Origin: Sphingosinicella sp. | Lineage (GTDB): Bacteria > Pseudomonadota > Alphaproteobacteria > Sphingomonadales > Sphingomonadaceae | DNA length: 64,000 nucleotides | Direction of reading: 5' to 3' | Assembly: GCA_013816585.1 (NCBI GenBank) | Contig: JACDEE010000009.1 | Span: forward strand, 1 to 64,000 | Shown here: positions 27,465-37,426 of the stretch, in pieces | Layout: every line of letters begins with the position of its first letter | Position numbering within the stretch: position 1 is the first letter of the stretch | The notes under the pieces: generated by a model | Told to the model about the DNA's origin: nothing | The model's input: only the letters and a program-made list of their open reading frames with translations | Databases searched by the model: none | Position numbers and translations under genes: made by a program

Positions 27465-30296
27465 ATGACCTTGCTTCGCAGCTTCCTGCCTGCCTTCCTC
27501 CTTCTCTTCGCCCTCCCCCTTCAGGCCGCCCCGGTTCCCGGCGATGGCGGTTGGTTCTATCGGGGTAGCGACATTCCGCCCGACCGGGCCTGGACGTTCG
27601 GTACCTTGCCCAATGGCCTCCGTTACGCCGTGCGCCGAAACGCGCTTCCCGCGGGTCAGGTCGCGATCCGGGTCCGGATCGACGCCGGATCGCTGCACGA
27701 AGAAGATAAAGAGCGTGGCTGGGCGCATATCATCGAGCATATGGCGTTTCGAGGCACAAAGAGCTTCGAGGCGAGCGAGGCGCGGCATATCTGGGAGAAG
27801 CTGGGCGCCAGCTTCGGCAGCGACACCAATGCCAGCACCACGCCTACCGAGACCGTCTATATGCTGGACCTTCCGGATGCGGATCGCGGCGACCTCGACC
27901 TCAGCCTCAAGGTCATTGCCGAGATGATGGACAATGCGCGCTTCGATCCGTCGGCCGTGGCCGCCGAGCGCAAGATCGTGCTGGCGGAAAAGGAGCGGCG
28001 CCCGGAACTTGGCTACCGGATGGTGGAAACCAGCTGGCCGCTTCAATTTGCGGGCCTGAAGATTGCCGACCGGATGCCGATCGGCACCGAAGCCACGATC
28101 GAAAGCGCGAGCGCGGAGGGCCTTCGTGCCTTTTACGAGCGCTGGTACCGGCCTGACCGGGCGACTGTGGTGATCACCGGGGACGCCGATCCCAAGCTCA
28201 TGGTAGAGCTGATCGAGGCGCATTTCGGCGGCTGGAAGGCTGAGGGCCCGACCCCTCGAGAGCCCGATTACGGAAAGATCGCCAGGGTCGAAAGCCGCGT
28301 CGCCACATTGGCTTACCCGGCCGCGCCATACAGTGCCTCATTGATGTGGCTGCGGCCTTATGAAAAACTACCCAACACCAAGTTGCGGGAGAAGGACGAT
28401 CTCGCGCGCTCACTCGCCACGCGGATCCTCAATCGGCGGCTGGAAGCCAAGGCAAGGGGAGAGGCCTCGTTCGTCGGCGCCTCTATCGGCCAATCGCGCC
28501 AGACCGATATCGCCGAATATACCCAGCTGTCCGTTCTGGCGCGCGACGACAAATGGCAAAGCGCACTGGCCGAAAGCTTCGCCATCATCAGCGATGCGCT
28601 CGCCAGCCCGCCCAGTCAGGCGGAGATCGCGCGCGAAATCAGCAATCTTCGCACCTCGGGCACTTCCGCGGTGGAGGGCGAAGCCACGGTCAAGTCGCCT
28701 CAGCGCGCCCAGCAGATGGTGAACGCGCTGGACGGCAATAGCGTGGTGGCCACCGCCGCATCCTCGCTTGCCCTGATCGAGGAATTCGTGCCGCAGATGC
28801 AACCGGTGGTGGTTGGTGCCGCGATGCGCGAATTGTTCACCGGCTCAGGCCCTCGGATGGTGCTGCTCAGCCCCCAGAACGTATCACAAGCCGTGGCTGA
28901 GGCGGCGCTGACGGCCGCCGAGAAATCCGCTCCCGCGACCCGAGTGGCGGACCGCGCCGTCACGTTCGACGATCTTCCGAAGCTCGGGCCACCCGGGCGC
29001 GAAATCTCGCGCCAACGGATCGAGGATATGGACGTCACGATCGTCCGATTCGCCAATGGTTCAAGCCTCGTTTTCAAGCGGACCGACTATGAAAAAGGGT
29101 CGGTGCAGGTAGCGCTGCGCTTCGGCAAGGGCCTGGCCGCGCTTCCCACCGACCGGCCCTCGCTGCACGCCTTGGGCGGGATCATCTCGCAAACCGGCAT
29201 AGGCAATCTGGATCTCGACGCAATGGAGCGTCTGCTGACCGGCCGCAAGATGTCGATGAGCTTCGGGGTCCAGGAAGAAACGCTGGTGCTGTACGGGGTC
29301 ACCAACGGCACCGAGCTTGGCGACCAGATGCGGTTGCTTGCGACCAAGCTTGCTTTTCCGCGCTGGGATCCCGCCTTGTTCGCCCGGACGAAGACCGGTG
29401 CCTTGCAGGGCTATGATCTGGTTTACGCCGCGGCGGCGTCGCGCGGAGGCCGTGAATTCGGCAAGCTGGCGCATGGCGGCGACAAAAGATGGGCTCCGCT
29501 GGAAAAACAGATGATCGAAACGCTCACCCTGGCCGACCTGACCCGGTTCTTCGATCCGCTGCTGGCCGCCGGGCCGATCGAGGCGATCATCGTCGGCGAC
29601 GTCGACCTCGAAACGGCCGTGGAGGCCATGCGTCGTTCGGCGGCGGGCTTGCCACCCCGCGCCGAAGTGTCGATTCTGGAAGCGTCCCGCCGGGTCCTAC
29701 CTCCCACGCCGAATCCAGCGCCGTTGACCCTCACTCACCAGGGCGATCCGGCCCAGGCGTTCGCGCTGATTGGCTGGTCGACATTTGGCGGTCTCGACCG
29801 GATCAAGGAACGGCGCGCGCTGAGCATCGCCGCCAATTTGTTCCAGGTGCGCTTGTTCGACCGCTTCCGCGAGGTCGAAGGGGCCAGCTATTCCCCGAGC
29901 GCGCGATCGAGCAATTCCAGCATTTTCCCCGATTGGGGCATTTTCTACGCCGCCTCCGAACTTCGACCGGCAAGCGCACCCGATTTCTTCCGGGCCGCGC
30001 GCGAAATCATTGCCGATCTCGGTGCCAGGCCGGTCGAGCAGGACGAGTTCGAACGGGCGATCAACCCGGTGAACAGCGGCATCCAGCGGCGCCTCCGGAC
30101 CAACAGCTATTGGATGGGGGCCCTGGAAGACTGGACTTCGGAGCCGAGAGCGATCGAGGACGTCAGATCCTATGTCTCCGATTACGGGAATTTGACCGCC
30201 GAAGACGTTCGCGCGGCGGTCGCGGCTCATGTGACCGAAGCTGGCGACTGGTCCATGCTCGTTCTCCCCGCTAAAGCGCAAGCCGGTGGCAAGTGA
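27465..30296 (+). CDS. M16-family zinc peptidase, two-repeat
   Basis: The 943-residue secreted protein has a signal peptide (MTLLRSFLPAFLLLFALPLQA) and the inverted zinc motif HIIEH (about residues 90-94) in a complete first M16 domain, followed by a second, inactive half as in pitrilysin-type peptidases. LYAVRRNA-like and ETVYMLDL patches match the family. ATG 27465 is chosen at the signal peptide. It probably degrades peptides in the periplasm. The two-component pair follows after 10 bases. Confidence 0.92.
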   Translation: MTLLRSFLPAFLLLFALPLQAAPVPGDGGWFYRGSDIPPDRAWTFGTLPNGLRYAVRRNALPAGQVAIRVRIDAGSLHEEDKERGWAHIIEHMAFRGTKSFEASEARHIWEKLGASFGSDTNASTTPTETVYMLDLPDADRGDLDLSLKVIAEMMDNARFDPSAVAAERKIVLAEKERRPELGYRMVETSWPLQFAGLKIADRMPIGTEATIESASAEGLRAFYERWYRPDRATVVITGDADPKLMVELIEAHFGGWKAEGPTPREPDYGKIARVESRVATLAYPAAPYSASLMWLRPYEKLPNTKLREKDDLARSLATRILNRRLEAKARGEASFVGASIGQSRQTDIAEYTQLSVLARDDKWQSALAESFAIISDALASPPSQAEIAREISNLRTSGTSAVEGEATVKSPQRAQQMVNALDGNSVVATAASSLALIEEFVPQMQPVVVGAAMRELFTGSGPRMVLLSPQNVSQAVAEAALTAAEKSAPATRVADRAVTFDDLPKLGPPGREISRQRIEDMDVTIVRFANGSSLVFKRTDYEKGSVQVALRFGKGLAALPTDRPSLHALGGIISQTGIGNLDLDAMERLLTGRKMSMSFGVQEETLVLYGVTNGTELGDQMRLLATKLAFPRWDPALFARTKTGALQGYDLVYAAAASRGGREFGKLAHGGDKRWAPLEKQMIETLTLADLTRFFDPLLAAGPIEAIIVGDVDLETAVEAMRRSAAGLPPRAEVSILEASRRVLPPTPNPAPLTLTHQGDPAQAFALIGWSTFGGLDRIKERRALSIAANLFQVRLFDRFREVEGASYSPSARSSNSSIFPDWGIFYAASELRPASAPDFFRAAREIIADLGARPVEQDEFERAINPVNSGIQRRLRTNSYWMGALEDWTSEPRAIEDVRSYVSDYGNLTAEDVRAAVAAHVTEAGDWSMLVLPAKAQAGGK

Positions 30297-30306
30297 AGCA
30301 CAGATA

Positions 30307-31452
30307 ATGGCAGCACCGGCAAAGAGCCGGGACGCAAAGGGCGCCGGGCCGCTAAAGCTCCAGCAGCAGCCCTTTTTCGACGACAAGAATCGTGCCTTCT
30401 GGTATCTTCAGTCGGCCGGCTGGGCGGGCTATTTCGTGCTTCGGACCCTGTCGGGCCTCGCCAACGCTTTCGGATTCAGCTTCGTCATCCACACCCTGCT
30501 GCTGACCGCCGCCGGTTATTCGCTGACCTTGCTGATGGCGGCAGCCTATCGCCGCCTCATCCGGCTGAAGCCGATCATCACCTGGGTGACCTCGATCATC
30601 ATCGTGCTGATCGCGTCGGCCAGTTTCTCAGCGATCGAGACGTGGAGCCACGCGACCTTCGTCAATCCGGGCCTCAGACCCGAGGGCTTTGCTTTCCTCG
30701 GCGCAATCCTGCTCGATTTCTCGCTGCTCGCCGCCTGGTCGGCGCTTTATTACGGCATCAATTATTATCTGCTGCTGGAAGAGCAGACCGACCGGCTGCT
30801 GCGGCTGGAGCATCAGGCAAGCGCCGCGCAACTCGCGATGCTGCGCTATCAGCTCAATCCGCATTTCCTGTTCAACACCCTGAACTCGATCTCCACCCTC
30901 GTGCTCCTCAAGCAGACCGAGCGCGCCAACGCGATGCTTTCGCGCCTCTCTTCCTTCCTTCGCTACACCCTGGTCAACGAGCCGATGGGACAGGTGACGG
31001 TCGAGCAGGAGGTCGAGACGCTGAAACTCTATCTCGAGATCGAAAAGATGCGCTTCGAAGACCGATTGCGCCCGCATTTCGCGATCGACCCGCAGGCCGC
31101 GAATGCTCGCCTCCCGTCGCTTCTACTGCAGCCGTTGGTGGAAAATGCGATCAAATATGCGGTTACCCCGCAAGAAGGCGGCGCCGACATCGCGGTCGAG
31201 GCGCGCCGGCTGGGAGACAAGATTCAGCTGACCGTCACCGACACCGGATCGGGGGCTGGAGCGAGCCCGGAAGGGCAGGCGCTCAGCCTCGGCCAGACCT
31301 CCACGGGCGTCGGACTACCGAATATTCGGGACCGTCTGGCGCAGGCCTATGGCGCCGAACATCGTTTTGAGACTCAAACGAACATAAACGGGGGCTTTAG
31401 CGTTATCATCGAAATCCCCTATCAGGTGGAACCAGCCGAGGAGCCCAAATGA
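30307..31452 (+). CDS. LytS/AlgZ-type sensor histidine kinase
   Basis: The 381-residue protein has four predicted membrane helices in the N-terminal half (about residues 25-155) and a His_kinase domain with H186 in YQLNPHFLFNTLNS, the phospho-acceptor. The ATPase part has QPLVENAIKYAV (N box) and TDTGSGAG. ATG 30307 is chosen; GTG 30286 lies inside the M16 gene. The response regulator gene overlaps by 4 bases. The signal sensed is unknown. Confidence 0.92.
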   Translation: MAAPAKSRDAKGAGPLKLQQQPFFDDKNRAFWYLQSAGWAGYFVLRTLSGLANAFGFSFVIHTLLLTAAGYSLTLLMAAAYRRLIRLKPIITWVTSIIIVLIASASFSAIETWSHATFVNPGLRPEGFAFLGAILLDFSLLAAWSALYYGINYYLLLEEQTDRLLRLEHQASAAQLAMLRYQLNPHFLFNTLNSISTLVLLKQTERANAMLSRLSSFLRYTLVNEPMGQVTVEQEVETLKLYLEIEKMRFEDRLRPHFAIDPQAANARLPSLLLQPLVENAIKYAVTPQEGGADIAVEARRLGDKIQLTVTDTGSGAGASPEGQALSLGQTSTGVGLPNIRDRLAQAYGAEHRFETQTNINGGFSVIIEIPYQVEPAEEPK

Positions 31453-32249
31453 CCATCCGCACGATCCTGGTCGACGACGAACCGCTCGCCATTCAGGGCC
31501 TGCAGCTACGCCTCGAACGCCATGAAGATGTGGAGATAGTCGAGACCTGCTCGAACGGCCGCGAGGCGATCCGGGCGATCAAGACGAACAAGCCTGACCT
31601 TGTCTTCCTCGACATCCAGATGCCCGGCTTTGACGGCTTCTCGGTGATCCAGGGGTTGATGGAAGTGGAGCCTCCCCTTTTCGTCTTCGTGACCGCTTAT
31701 TCGGATCATGCGCTTCGCGGCTTCGAAACCGGTGCGGTCGATTATCTGATGAAACCGGTCGAGGAGGATCGCTTGGCAGATACGCTGGACCGCGTTCGCC
31801 AGCGCCTCGCCGAAAAGCGCGGCGCCGAGGAAGTGGGCCGATTGAAGGAAGTGCTGGCGGAAGTCGCACCCGACCAGGTGGACAATGTGGAGGGCGTCGA
31901 AGACGCGCACAGCTCCAACCGATATGAAAAGCTGATCAACATCAAGGATCGCGGCCAGATTTTCCGGGTCGATGTGGACACAATCGAAAAGATCGACGCC
32001 GCCGGTGACTATATGTGCATCTATACCGGCGATAACACCCTGATCCTGCGCGAAACGATGAAGGATCTGGAAAAGCGGCTCGACCCGCGCCGGTTCCAGC
32101 GCGTCCATCGTTCCACCATCGTCAATCTGGACCTGGTCCGACAGGTGAAGCCGCACACCAATGGCGAATGCTTCCTGGTGCTCGATTCGGGCAGCCAGGT
32201 GAAGGTCAGCCGGTCCTATCGCGACGTGGTGGCGCGCTTCGTTCATTAG
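31449..32249 (+). CDS. LytTR-family response regulator
   Basis: The 266-residue protein has a receiver domain with the acidic pair D9-D10 and phospho-site D55 in FLDIQMPG, and K105-like lysine in MKPVEEDRL, a linker, and a LytTR DNA-binding domain (FRVDVDTIEKIDAAGDYMCI ... RRFQRVHRSTIVNL). It is the partner of the kinase just upstream, with which it shares ATGA. Target genes are not identified. Confidence 0.95.
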   Translation: MTIRTILVDDEPLAIQGLQLRLERHEDVEIVETCSNGREAIRAIKTNKPDLVFLDIQMPGFDGFSVIQGLMEVEPPLFVFVTAYSDHALRGFETGAVDYLMKPVEEDRLADTLDRVRQRLAEKRGAEEVGRLKEVLAEVAPDQVDNVEGVEDAHSSNRYEKLINIKDRGQIFRVDVDTIEKIDAAGDYMCIYTGDNTLILRETMKDLEKRLDPRRFQRVHRSTIVNLDLVRQVKPHTNGECFLVLDSGSQVKVSRSYRDVVARFVH

Positions 32250-32441
32250 GTGCTGATCGCTGTGCTCCTGCTTCACCCGCAGCAGCACCGGCCGCGACAC
32301 CTATCACTCGTCGATTTGCGATCCACCGGAAGTTTTCGAGCCGCTTCAATATCTTGCGTGAAACCGCGGAATTCTGCGGAAAATAATCGCACTTTAGCGG
32401 CATGAATCGTGAAGACGTAGGCTTTTGGCCGGTCTAAAGCG

Positions 32442-32459
32442 CTCCCGCATTTGCGGGAG
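32442..32459 (+). promoter_or_regulatory. Hairpin that can cover the ribosome site
   Basis: CTCCCGC-ATTT-GCGGGAG forms a 7-base-pair stem whose 3' arm holds the GGGAG ribosome site of the next gene (start 32466). This arrangement could limit translation until the stem opens. Confidence 0.45.
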
Positions 32460-32465
32460 AACATG

Positions 32466-33236
32466 ATGACTTCGCCGACGGAAAAAGCCCAGAATTTTGC
32501 TTCTCTACACAAGGTCGGCGACCCGCTTATCCTGTTCAACGCCTGGGATCCGGGCAGCGCGAAGATCGTGGCCGGGGCGGGCGCGAAGGCCATCGCCACC
32601 GGCAGCTGGTCGGTCGCCGCCGCCTTTGGGTATGAAGATGGCGAAGCCTTGCCCCGCGACCTTGCGATCGAGAATATCGCCCGCATCGCGCGTGCGGTCG
32701 ACCTTCCGGTCAGCATCGATCTGGAAGGTGGCTATGGAGATGCGCCGGATGCGGTCGCAGAAAGCGCGGCGCTGGCGATCGAGGCCGGCGCGATCGGCTG
32801 CAATTTCGAGGATCGCCGGGTGGGGAGCGACGGGCTCCATTCGATCGAAGAACAGGTGAAGCGCATCGCCGCGATTCGCGCCGCTTCCGACGCGGTCGGC
32901 GTTCCGTTCTTCATCAACGCGCGCACGGACTATTTCCTGCAGAGCAAGCCGGAAGAACATGCCGCCCATATCGAAGCCGCGCTCGAGCGTGGCCGGGCCT
33001 ATGCGGAGGCGGGCGCCAACGGACTGTTCGTCCCGGGCCTGGGCGACGAGCAACTGATTGCCGCGATCTGCGCGGAAAGTCCGATCCCGGTGAATATCAT
33101 GGTCTGGACGAACACGCCGCCCCTGAAGCGCCTGGCCGAGCTGGGCGTGGCGCGCATCAGCCATGCAGGCGCGCCCTGGGCCCTGGCAATGGAGGCGCTG
33201 GCCGAAGCGTCTCGCGGGGTATATTCTCCCGGCTGA
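32466..33236 (+). CDS. Isocitrate lyase/PEP mutase superfamily protein
   Basis: The 256-residue TIM-barrel protein has the superfamily marks FNAWDPGSAKIVAGAGAKAI at the N-terminus, SIDLEGGYGD (metal ligands), CNFEDRR and INARTDYFL. It lacks the lyase signature KKCGH, so it is more likely a C-C or C-P bond lyase or carboxyvinyl mutase of unknown substrate. ATG 32466 is chosen with GGGAGA 5 bases upstream; ATG 32463 is alternative. A VOC gene follows closely. Confidence 0.88.
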   Translation: MTSPTEKAQNFASLHKVGDPLILFNAWDPGSAKIVAGAGAKAIATGSWSVAAAFGYEDGEALPRDLAIENIARIARAVDLPVSIDLEGGYGDAPDAVAESAALAIEAGAIGCNFEDRRVGSDGLHSIEEQVKRIAAIRAASDAVGVPFFINARTDYFLQSKPEEHAAHIEAALERGRAYAEAGANGLFVPGLGDEQLIAAICAESPIPVNIMVWTNTPPLKRLAELGVARISHAGAPWALAMEALAEASRGVYSPG

Positions 33237-33254
33237 CGAACAGGGGAGAATTTC

Positions 33255-33632
33255 ATGGCGAGCGTAACCGGACTTGGCGGAATCTTCTACAAGGTGGAGG
33301 ATCCCGACCGTACCCGTGCCTGGTATCAGGAAAAGCTCGGGGTCGGCGGCGAATGGGGCGCGATGTTTCCCTGGAAGGCCGACGAGGGCGGGGAGGCCTA
33401 TAGCCTGTTTTCGCCGTTCAAGGCCGCATCGGATTATTTCGATCCGAGCGAGGCCCGCTTCATGGTCAATCTGCGCGTCGACGATCTGGCTGCAATGATC
33501 GAGGAATTGAAGGGTAAAGACGTCGAGATCCTCGGTACCCAATATGAAGATTATGGCAAGTTCGCCTGGATCCTCGACTGCGACGGAATCAAGATCGAAT
33601 TATGGGAACAGGTCGGTCCGGTCCCCGCCTGA
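33255..33632 (+). CDS. VOC-family protein
   Basis: The 125-residue product (LGGIFYKVEDPDRTRAWYQE, then FMVNLRVDDLAAMIEEL and WILDCDGIKIELWE) is a complete glyoxalase-fold unit. GGGGAG stands before ATG 33255, 18 bases after the PEP-mutase-like gene. The terminal ELWE suggests a metal-ligand Glu. Substrate unknown. Confidence 0.88.
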   Translation: MASVTGLGGIFYKVEDPDRTRAWYQEKLGVGGEWGAMFPWKADEGGEAYSLFSPFKAASDYFDPSEARFMVNLRVDDLAAMIEELKGKDVEILGTQYEDYGKFAWILDCDGIKIELWEQVGPVPA

Positions 33633-33663
33633 CGTTACCCGTCCGACCTCAGGTCCTCAGTCT

Positions 33664-34887
33664 TCAGATTCGGGCCTTGCGCCGCCCCGATTTTCGCGCG
33701 GGCGACCCCGATTTCAGGACATTTCTCCTGAACAGGCCTGCGCTTACCTTGATCGTCAGCCAGACCCACAAGGCCTGCCACAGGGTCGCGGCGAGATGCG
33801 GCCACAATTCGGGTGTCTGGGCCGCGCGAGCGACCATCGCGAGCGGAGAGCTGAAGGGAAATATCGCCGCGCCGATGCCGATCGGGCTGTTGAACGGTCC
33901 GACCGCAAAGGATGCGAGCATGAATATCAGCACCTGGCCAATCGTCACGGGCATCGACAAGGTCTGCACCTCGCGCACCGACGAAGCCTGGGACCCAATC
34001 CCTAAAAACAAGGCGCCCAGCAGCAGGTAATTGGCCGCATAATAGACGAAGACGAGGATGACGAAGAGCGGCCATCCAACGGCAGGCGCAGGAAGCCCTC
34101 CATCGGCGGGCGGCAGGAGGACGAGCCCCAGAAAGGCCGCCGACGCCCAGACCATCACCCCCACCAGCGACACCGCGAGCATGGCGAAGAGCTTGCCGAG
34201 GAAAATGGCGTCGATCGGAAGCGCCGCCGCCAGCACTTCGATAATCTTGTTCGATTTCTCTTCGATCAGGTTCGAAAGGAGCATGCCGGCCAGCAGGATG
34301 GTGAGCATGAAAAGGAGCAATTGCCCCATGCGGGCGGTGATCGCGCGCAAGGAAGCCCGCGAGCCGGCGGAATCACCCACCTTCGTAGTCCGGATTTCGA
34401 CCGGATGCTGGGCGATACCGGCACGGGCGAGCGCGCGATGCGTCCGCGCATCTTCGATGATCAGCCCCATCTGCCGGCGGACCGCACCATCCTCGTTGAT
34501 CGATCCGGTGAGCCTGGGGGTCGAAAGGTCACCGCTCAGCACGGCGACAATACGCTTGTCGCCGGAAGCGAGGAGATGCCTGACCTGGGCGTCGACGTCG
34601 GGCCCGGGTTCAGCGCGGACAAGTTCGGGAAGTTTTCTTTCGCCAAAGGCCGGCCCGATGCGCTCATGCGCTTCGGCGAGCGATTTGAACGCGTCCTGGG
34701 GCGCGATCACCGCCACCGTCGACTGAAGATCGTCCCGCGCCATCTGCTCGCTCAGATTCCCGAATAGGATAGATATCCCGATCACCAGCAACGGTCCTGC
34801 TAGGAACAGCAGGAAGGTCTTGGAAAAGACCGTCGCCGTGAAATCCCGGCGCGCGATCACATAGGCCGATTGAACCAGACCCATCAT
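33664..34887 (-). CDS. ABC-2 exporter permease, NatB-like
   Basis: The 407-residue protein has one N-terminal helix (FLLFLAGPLLVIGISILFG), a long extracytoplasmic loop (about residues 50-190), and five more helices, the layout of NatB/YhaP ABC-2 permeases. The conserved LIEEKSNKIIEVLAAALP follows the second helix. ATG 34887 overlaps the ATPase stop as ATGA; the longer frame to 35232 is antisense and unsupported. Substrate may be Na+ or a drug; not decided by sequence. Confidence 0.9.
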   Translation of the reverse strand: MMGLVQSAYVIARRDFTATVFSKTFLLFLAGPLLVIGISILFGNLSEQMARDDLQSTVAVIAPQDAFKSLAEAHERIGPAFGERKLPELVRAEPGPDVDAQVRHLLASGDKRIVAVLSGDLSTPRLTGSINEDGAVRRQMGLIIEDARTHRALARAGIAQHPVEIRTTKVGDSAGSRASLRAITARMGQLLLFMLTILLAGMLLSNLIEEKSNKIIEVLAAALPIDAIFLGKLFAMLAVSLVGVMVWASAAFLGLVLLPPADGGLPAPAVGWPLFVILVFVYYAANYLLLGALFLGIGSQASSVREVQTLSMPVTIGQVLIFMLASFAVGPFNSPIGIGAAIFPFSSPLAMVARAAQTPELWPHLAATLWQALWVWLTIKVSAGLFRRNVLKSGSPARKSGRRKARI

Positions 34888-35831
34888 ATGACCTTTTCTT
34901 GCGGTGCGGCGTCCGCCTGCATCTCGCGCGCAGCGGCTTCTCCAGCGATGGCGACGAACGCGTCGTGAAGGCCGGGCCGTTCGATCGACAATTCCTCGAT
35001 CCCCGCGCCACCTTCGATCAGCGCCTTGAGCAAGGGCTCGATGCCGCCTGCGGGAAGTTCGAACTGCCAGACGCCGTCTGCCTGCGCAGCATTTCCGGGC
35101 AATGATGCTCGCCACGCGCCTTCCGCCGCCCGAGTCTTCAGCCTGACCTGCGGGCGGAGCCGATCGCGCGCATCGGCAACGCGGCCTTCGAAGCGCAACT
35201 TGCCGGCTGCAATGATCGCGATTCGCTCGCACAGCCGCTCGGCATGCGCGATCACGTGTGTGGAAAAGATGATCGTCGCGCCCTGGGCGGCTTCCTCGCG
35301 GATCATGTTTTCGAGCCGTCCCTGGTTGATCGCGTCGAGTCCGGAAAACGGTTCGTCGAGCACGATCAATTTGGGGCGATGGACGATGGTGCCGAACAAT
35401 TGCACCGTCTGCGCCATTCCCTTGGACAGGCTCTTGATCGGCTTGTTCACATAATCGCCAAGGCCGTTGGCGTTCAGCATTTTCTCGCCGCGCTCGCGTC
35501 CAACGGTCAGCGGAAGGCTCCTCAGGGCACCCATGAACGCGATCGCTTCGCGCGCGGTCATGTTGGGATAGAGCCCACGTTCCTCAGGAAGATAGCCGAC
35601 CAAGGTCGCCGCCTCGATCGGCCGTTCGTAGCCAAGCAAGGTGCGGTGACCGCGATCCGGATCGATAATCCCCAGCAACATGCGCAAGGTGGTGGTTTTG
35701 CCCGCGCCATTGGGGCCTAATATTCCGTAGATGGATCCTTCTGGGACTTCTATGTCTATGCCGTCGACCGCGGTCTTGCCGTCGAAAGCCTTGAAAAGCC
35801 CTCGAGCTTCGATAGCCAGTCCGCTCTGCAC
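34884..35831 (-). CDS. ABC exporter ATP-binding protein, NatA-like
   Basis: The 315-residue protein has Walker A GPNGAGKTTT (about residues 38-47), signature SLSKGMAQ, Walker B LIVLDEPFSGLD, and STHVIAHAERL as H-loop. The C-terminal 90 residues are the accessory region typical of NatA/DrrA. It pairs with the permease just downstream. Start ATG 35831. Confidence 0.94.
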   Translation of the reverse strand: MQSGLAIEARGLFKAFDGKTAVDGIDIEVPEGSIYGILGPNGAGKTTTLRMLLGIIDPDRGHRTLLGYERPIEAATLVGYLPEERGLYPNMTAREAIAFMGALRSLPLTVGRERGEKMLNANGLGDYVNKPIKSLSKGMAQTVQLFGTIVHRPKLIVLDEPFSGLDAINQGRLENMIREEAAQGATIIFSTHVIAHAERLCERIAIIAAGKLRFEGRVADARDRLRPQVRLKTRAAEGAWRASLPGNAAQADGVWQFELPAGGIEPLLKALIEGGAGIEELSIERPGLHDAFVAIAGEAAAREMQADAAPQEKVI

Positions 35832-35870
35832 TTTAGATCCTCTTGTCTTTCAAGATGCTAGCGAACCCCG

Positions 35871-36932
35871 ATGACCCATGGCAACCCCCTGCTGCGAGAC
35901 CGACTGAACGAGGAAGCCCGTGCCTTGGGGTTCAGCGCGATCGGCGTCGCGCGCGCCGATTGCGCACCGCTGACAGCGCAGCGGCTGAGCCAGTGGCTTT
36001 CGGACGGCGCCCATGGCGACATGATCTGGATGGAAGAGACCGCGGGTCGGCGCGGATCGCCATCCGCCTTGTGGCCCGAGGTCCAATCGATCATTTCGCT
36101 GGGCATGAGCTATGCGCCGACGCTCGACCCGCTGGCGCTCGCGCAGCAGACCGAACATGGCCGTATTTCCGTCTACGCGCAGGGCGCCGATTATCATGAT
36201 GTGATCAAAAAGGCGCTGAAGGCACTCGCGCGGTGGCTGGTGGCCGAGGCGCAGTGCGACCTGAAGGTGTTCGTCGATACCGCGCCGGTGATGGAAAAGC
36301 CGCTCGCCGAAGCCGCGGGCCTCGGCTGGCAGGGGAAGCATACCAACCTCGTCAGCCGAAAGGATGGCAGCTGGCTCTTCCTCGGCGCGATTTATACGAC
36401 GCTCGAGCTGGAACCGGACACGCCGCATAAAATCCATTGCGGTAGCTGCTCGGCCTGTCTCGACGCCTGCCCGACCAACGCCTTTCCAGCGCCCTACCGG
36501 CTCGATGCCCGGCGCTGCATTTCCTACCTCACGATCGAACATAAAGGCCCGATCCCGCATGAATTCAGGGAGGCGATCGGAAATCGCATCTATGGCTGCG
36601 ACGATTGCCTGGCGGTTTGCCCGTGGAACCGCTTTGCCGATGCGGCGCGAAGGAACCAGGCATTCGTCCCCCGCGCCGAACTGACCGCGCCCGCTTTGGC
36701 CGACCTGCTGGCGCTGGACGATATGGCATTCCGTCAGGTGTTCGCCGGGTCGCCGATCAAGCGCATCGGACGGGGGCGGATGGTCCGCAACGCAGCCATC
36801 GCCGCGGGCAATAGCGGCCAACCAGGCTTGATCCCGCAGCTCCAGGCGCTCACCGCCGATCCCGACCCCGTGGTTTCCGAAGCGGCCGGCTGGGCGGTGG
36901 AAAAGCTCAGCGCACCTGCTGCCGCGCGTTGA
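35871..36932 (+). CDS. queG: Epoxyqueuosine reductase QueG
   Basis: The 353-residue protein catalyses the last step of tRNA queuosine synthesis, reducing epoxyqueuosine with a cobalamin cofactor. Two 4Fe-4S ligand sets are seen: [12 protein letters not shown] (from about residue 190) and CDDCLAVCP (from about residue 243). [15 protein letters not shown] and ISLGMSYAP are typical, and a HEAT-like tail ends the protein. ATG 35871 starts the usual N-terminus. Its end overlaps the convergent lipoprotein gene by 26 bases. Confidence 0.96.
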   Translation: MTHGNPLLRDRLNEEARALGFSAIGVARADCAPLTAQRLSQWLSDGAHGDMIWMEETAGRRGSPSALWPEVQSIISLGMSYAPTLDPLALAQQTEHGRISVYAQGADYHDVIKKALKALARWLVAEAQCDLKVFVDTAPVMEKPLAEAAGLGWQGKHTNLVSRKDGSWLFLGAIYTTLELEPDTPHKIHCGSCSACLDACPTNAFPAPYRLDARRCISYLTIEHKGPIPHEFREAIGNRIYGCDDCLAVCPWNRFADAARRNQAFVPRAELTAPALADLLALDDMAFRQVFAGSPIKRIGRGRMVRNAAIAAGNSGQPGLIPQLQALTADPDPVVSEAAGWAVEKLSAPAAAR

Positions 36933-37299
36933 GTGCGGCGACGCAGGAGGCCCGATCCATGTCGCGGCCGTCGGGCATCCGCGCATCGACATAGGTCACC
37001 ACCGGCTCTCCGCCCGCCTGACGCGGATAAAGATAGGCGTCGAGCACGCAGACGGGGCCGACGAATTGAAGTTTGCGCGCCGTACCTTCTCGTATGTCGA
37101 GAATGACCGGGCCCAATTGGCCGACGAGCAAACGCTGGTTCGCGCCGATCACGCTCTCGAGGCCGGCAATGCTGATCGGGGGTGGCTGATCCGCCTGGGC
37201 AGGAGGCCGGTCGCCGCTCGATACGCAGGCGCCCAGCAGCAACGTCGTCAACAGCAGCAATGGCTGCGCGTATTTTGGCCGTGGCCCCCCTGTCAGCAT
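36907..37299 (-). CDS. Lipoprotein of unknown function, 130 residues
   Basis: A lipoprotein signal ends in [12 protein letters not shown] (Cys about residue 24). The mature part has [21 protein letters not shown] and two cysteines ([11 protein letters not shown] and DRASCVAAL) that may form a disulfide. GCGGAGGA stands before ATG 37299. Similar short lipoproteins sit next to queG-like genes in related genomes only as far as memory suggests; no function is known. Confidence 0.75.
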   Translation of the reverse strand: MLTGGPRPKYAQPLLLLTTLLLGACVSSGDRPPAQADQPPPISIAGLESVIGANQRLLVGQLGPVILDIREGTARKLQFVGPVCVLDAYLYPRQAGGEPVVTYVDARMPDGRDMDRASCVAALNARQQVR

Positions 37300-37426
37300 C
37301 ATTCCTCCGCTTTCCCTTGTGAAACCCATCGCTTAAGCGCTCCGGGCCGTCAATCGCTTCGGTTGACGCTGACTATCTACGGCGGCTAGGCCACGCGCTT
37401 TCTGTCTCCCCTCGAAGGTAAATTTC

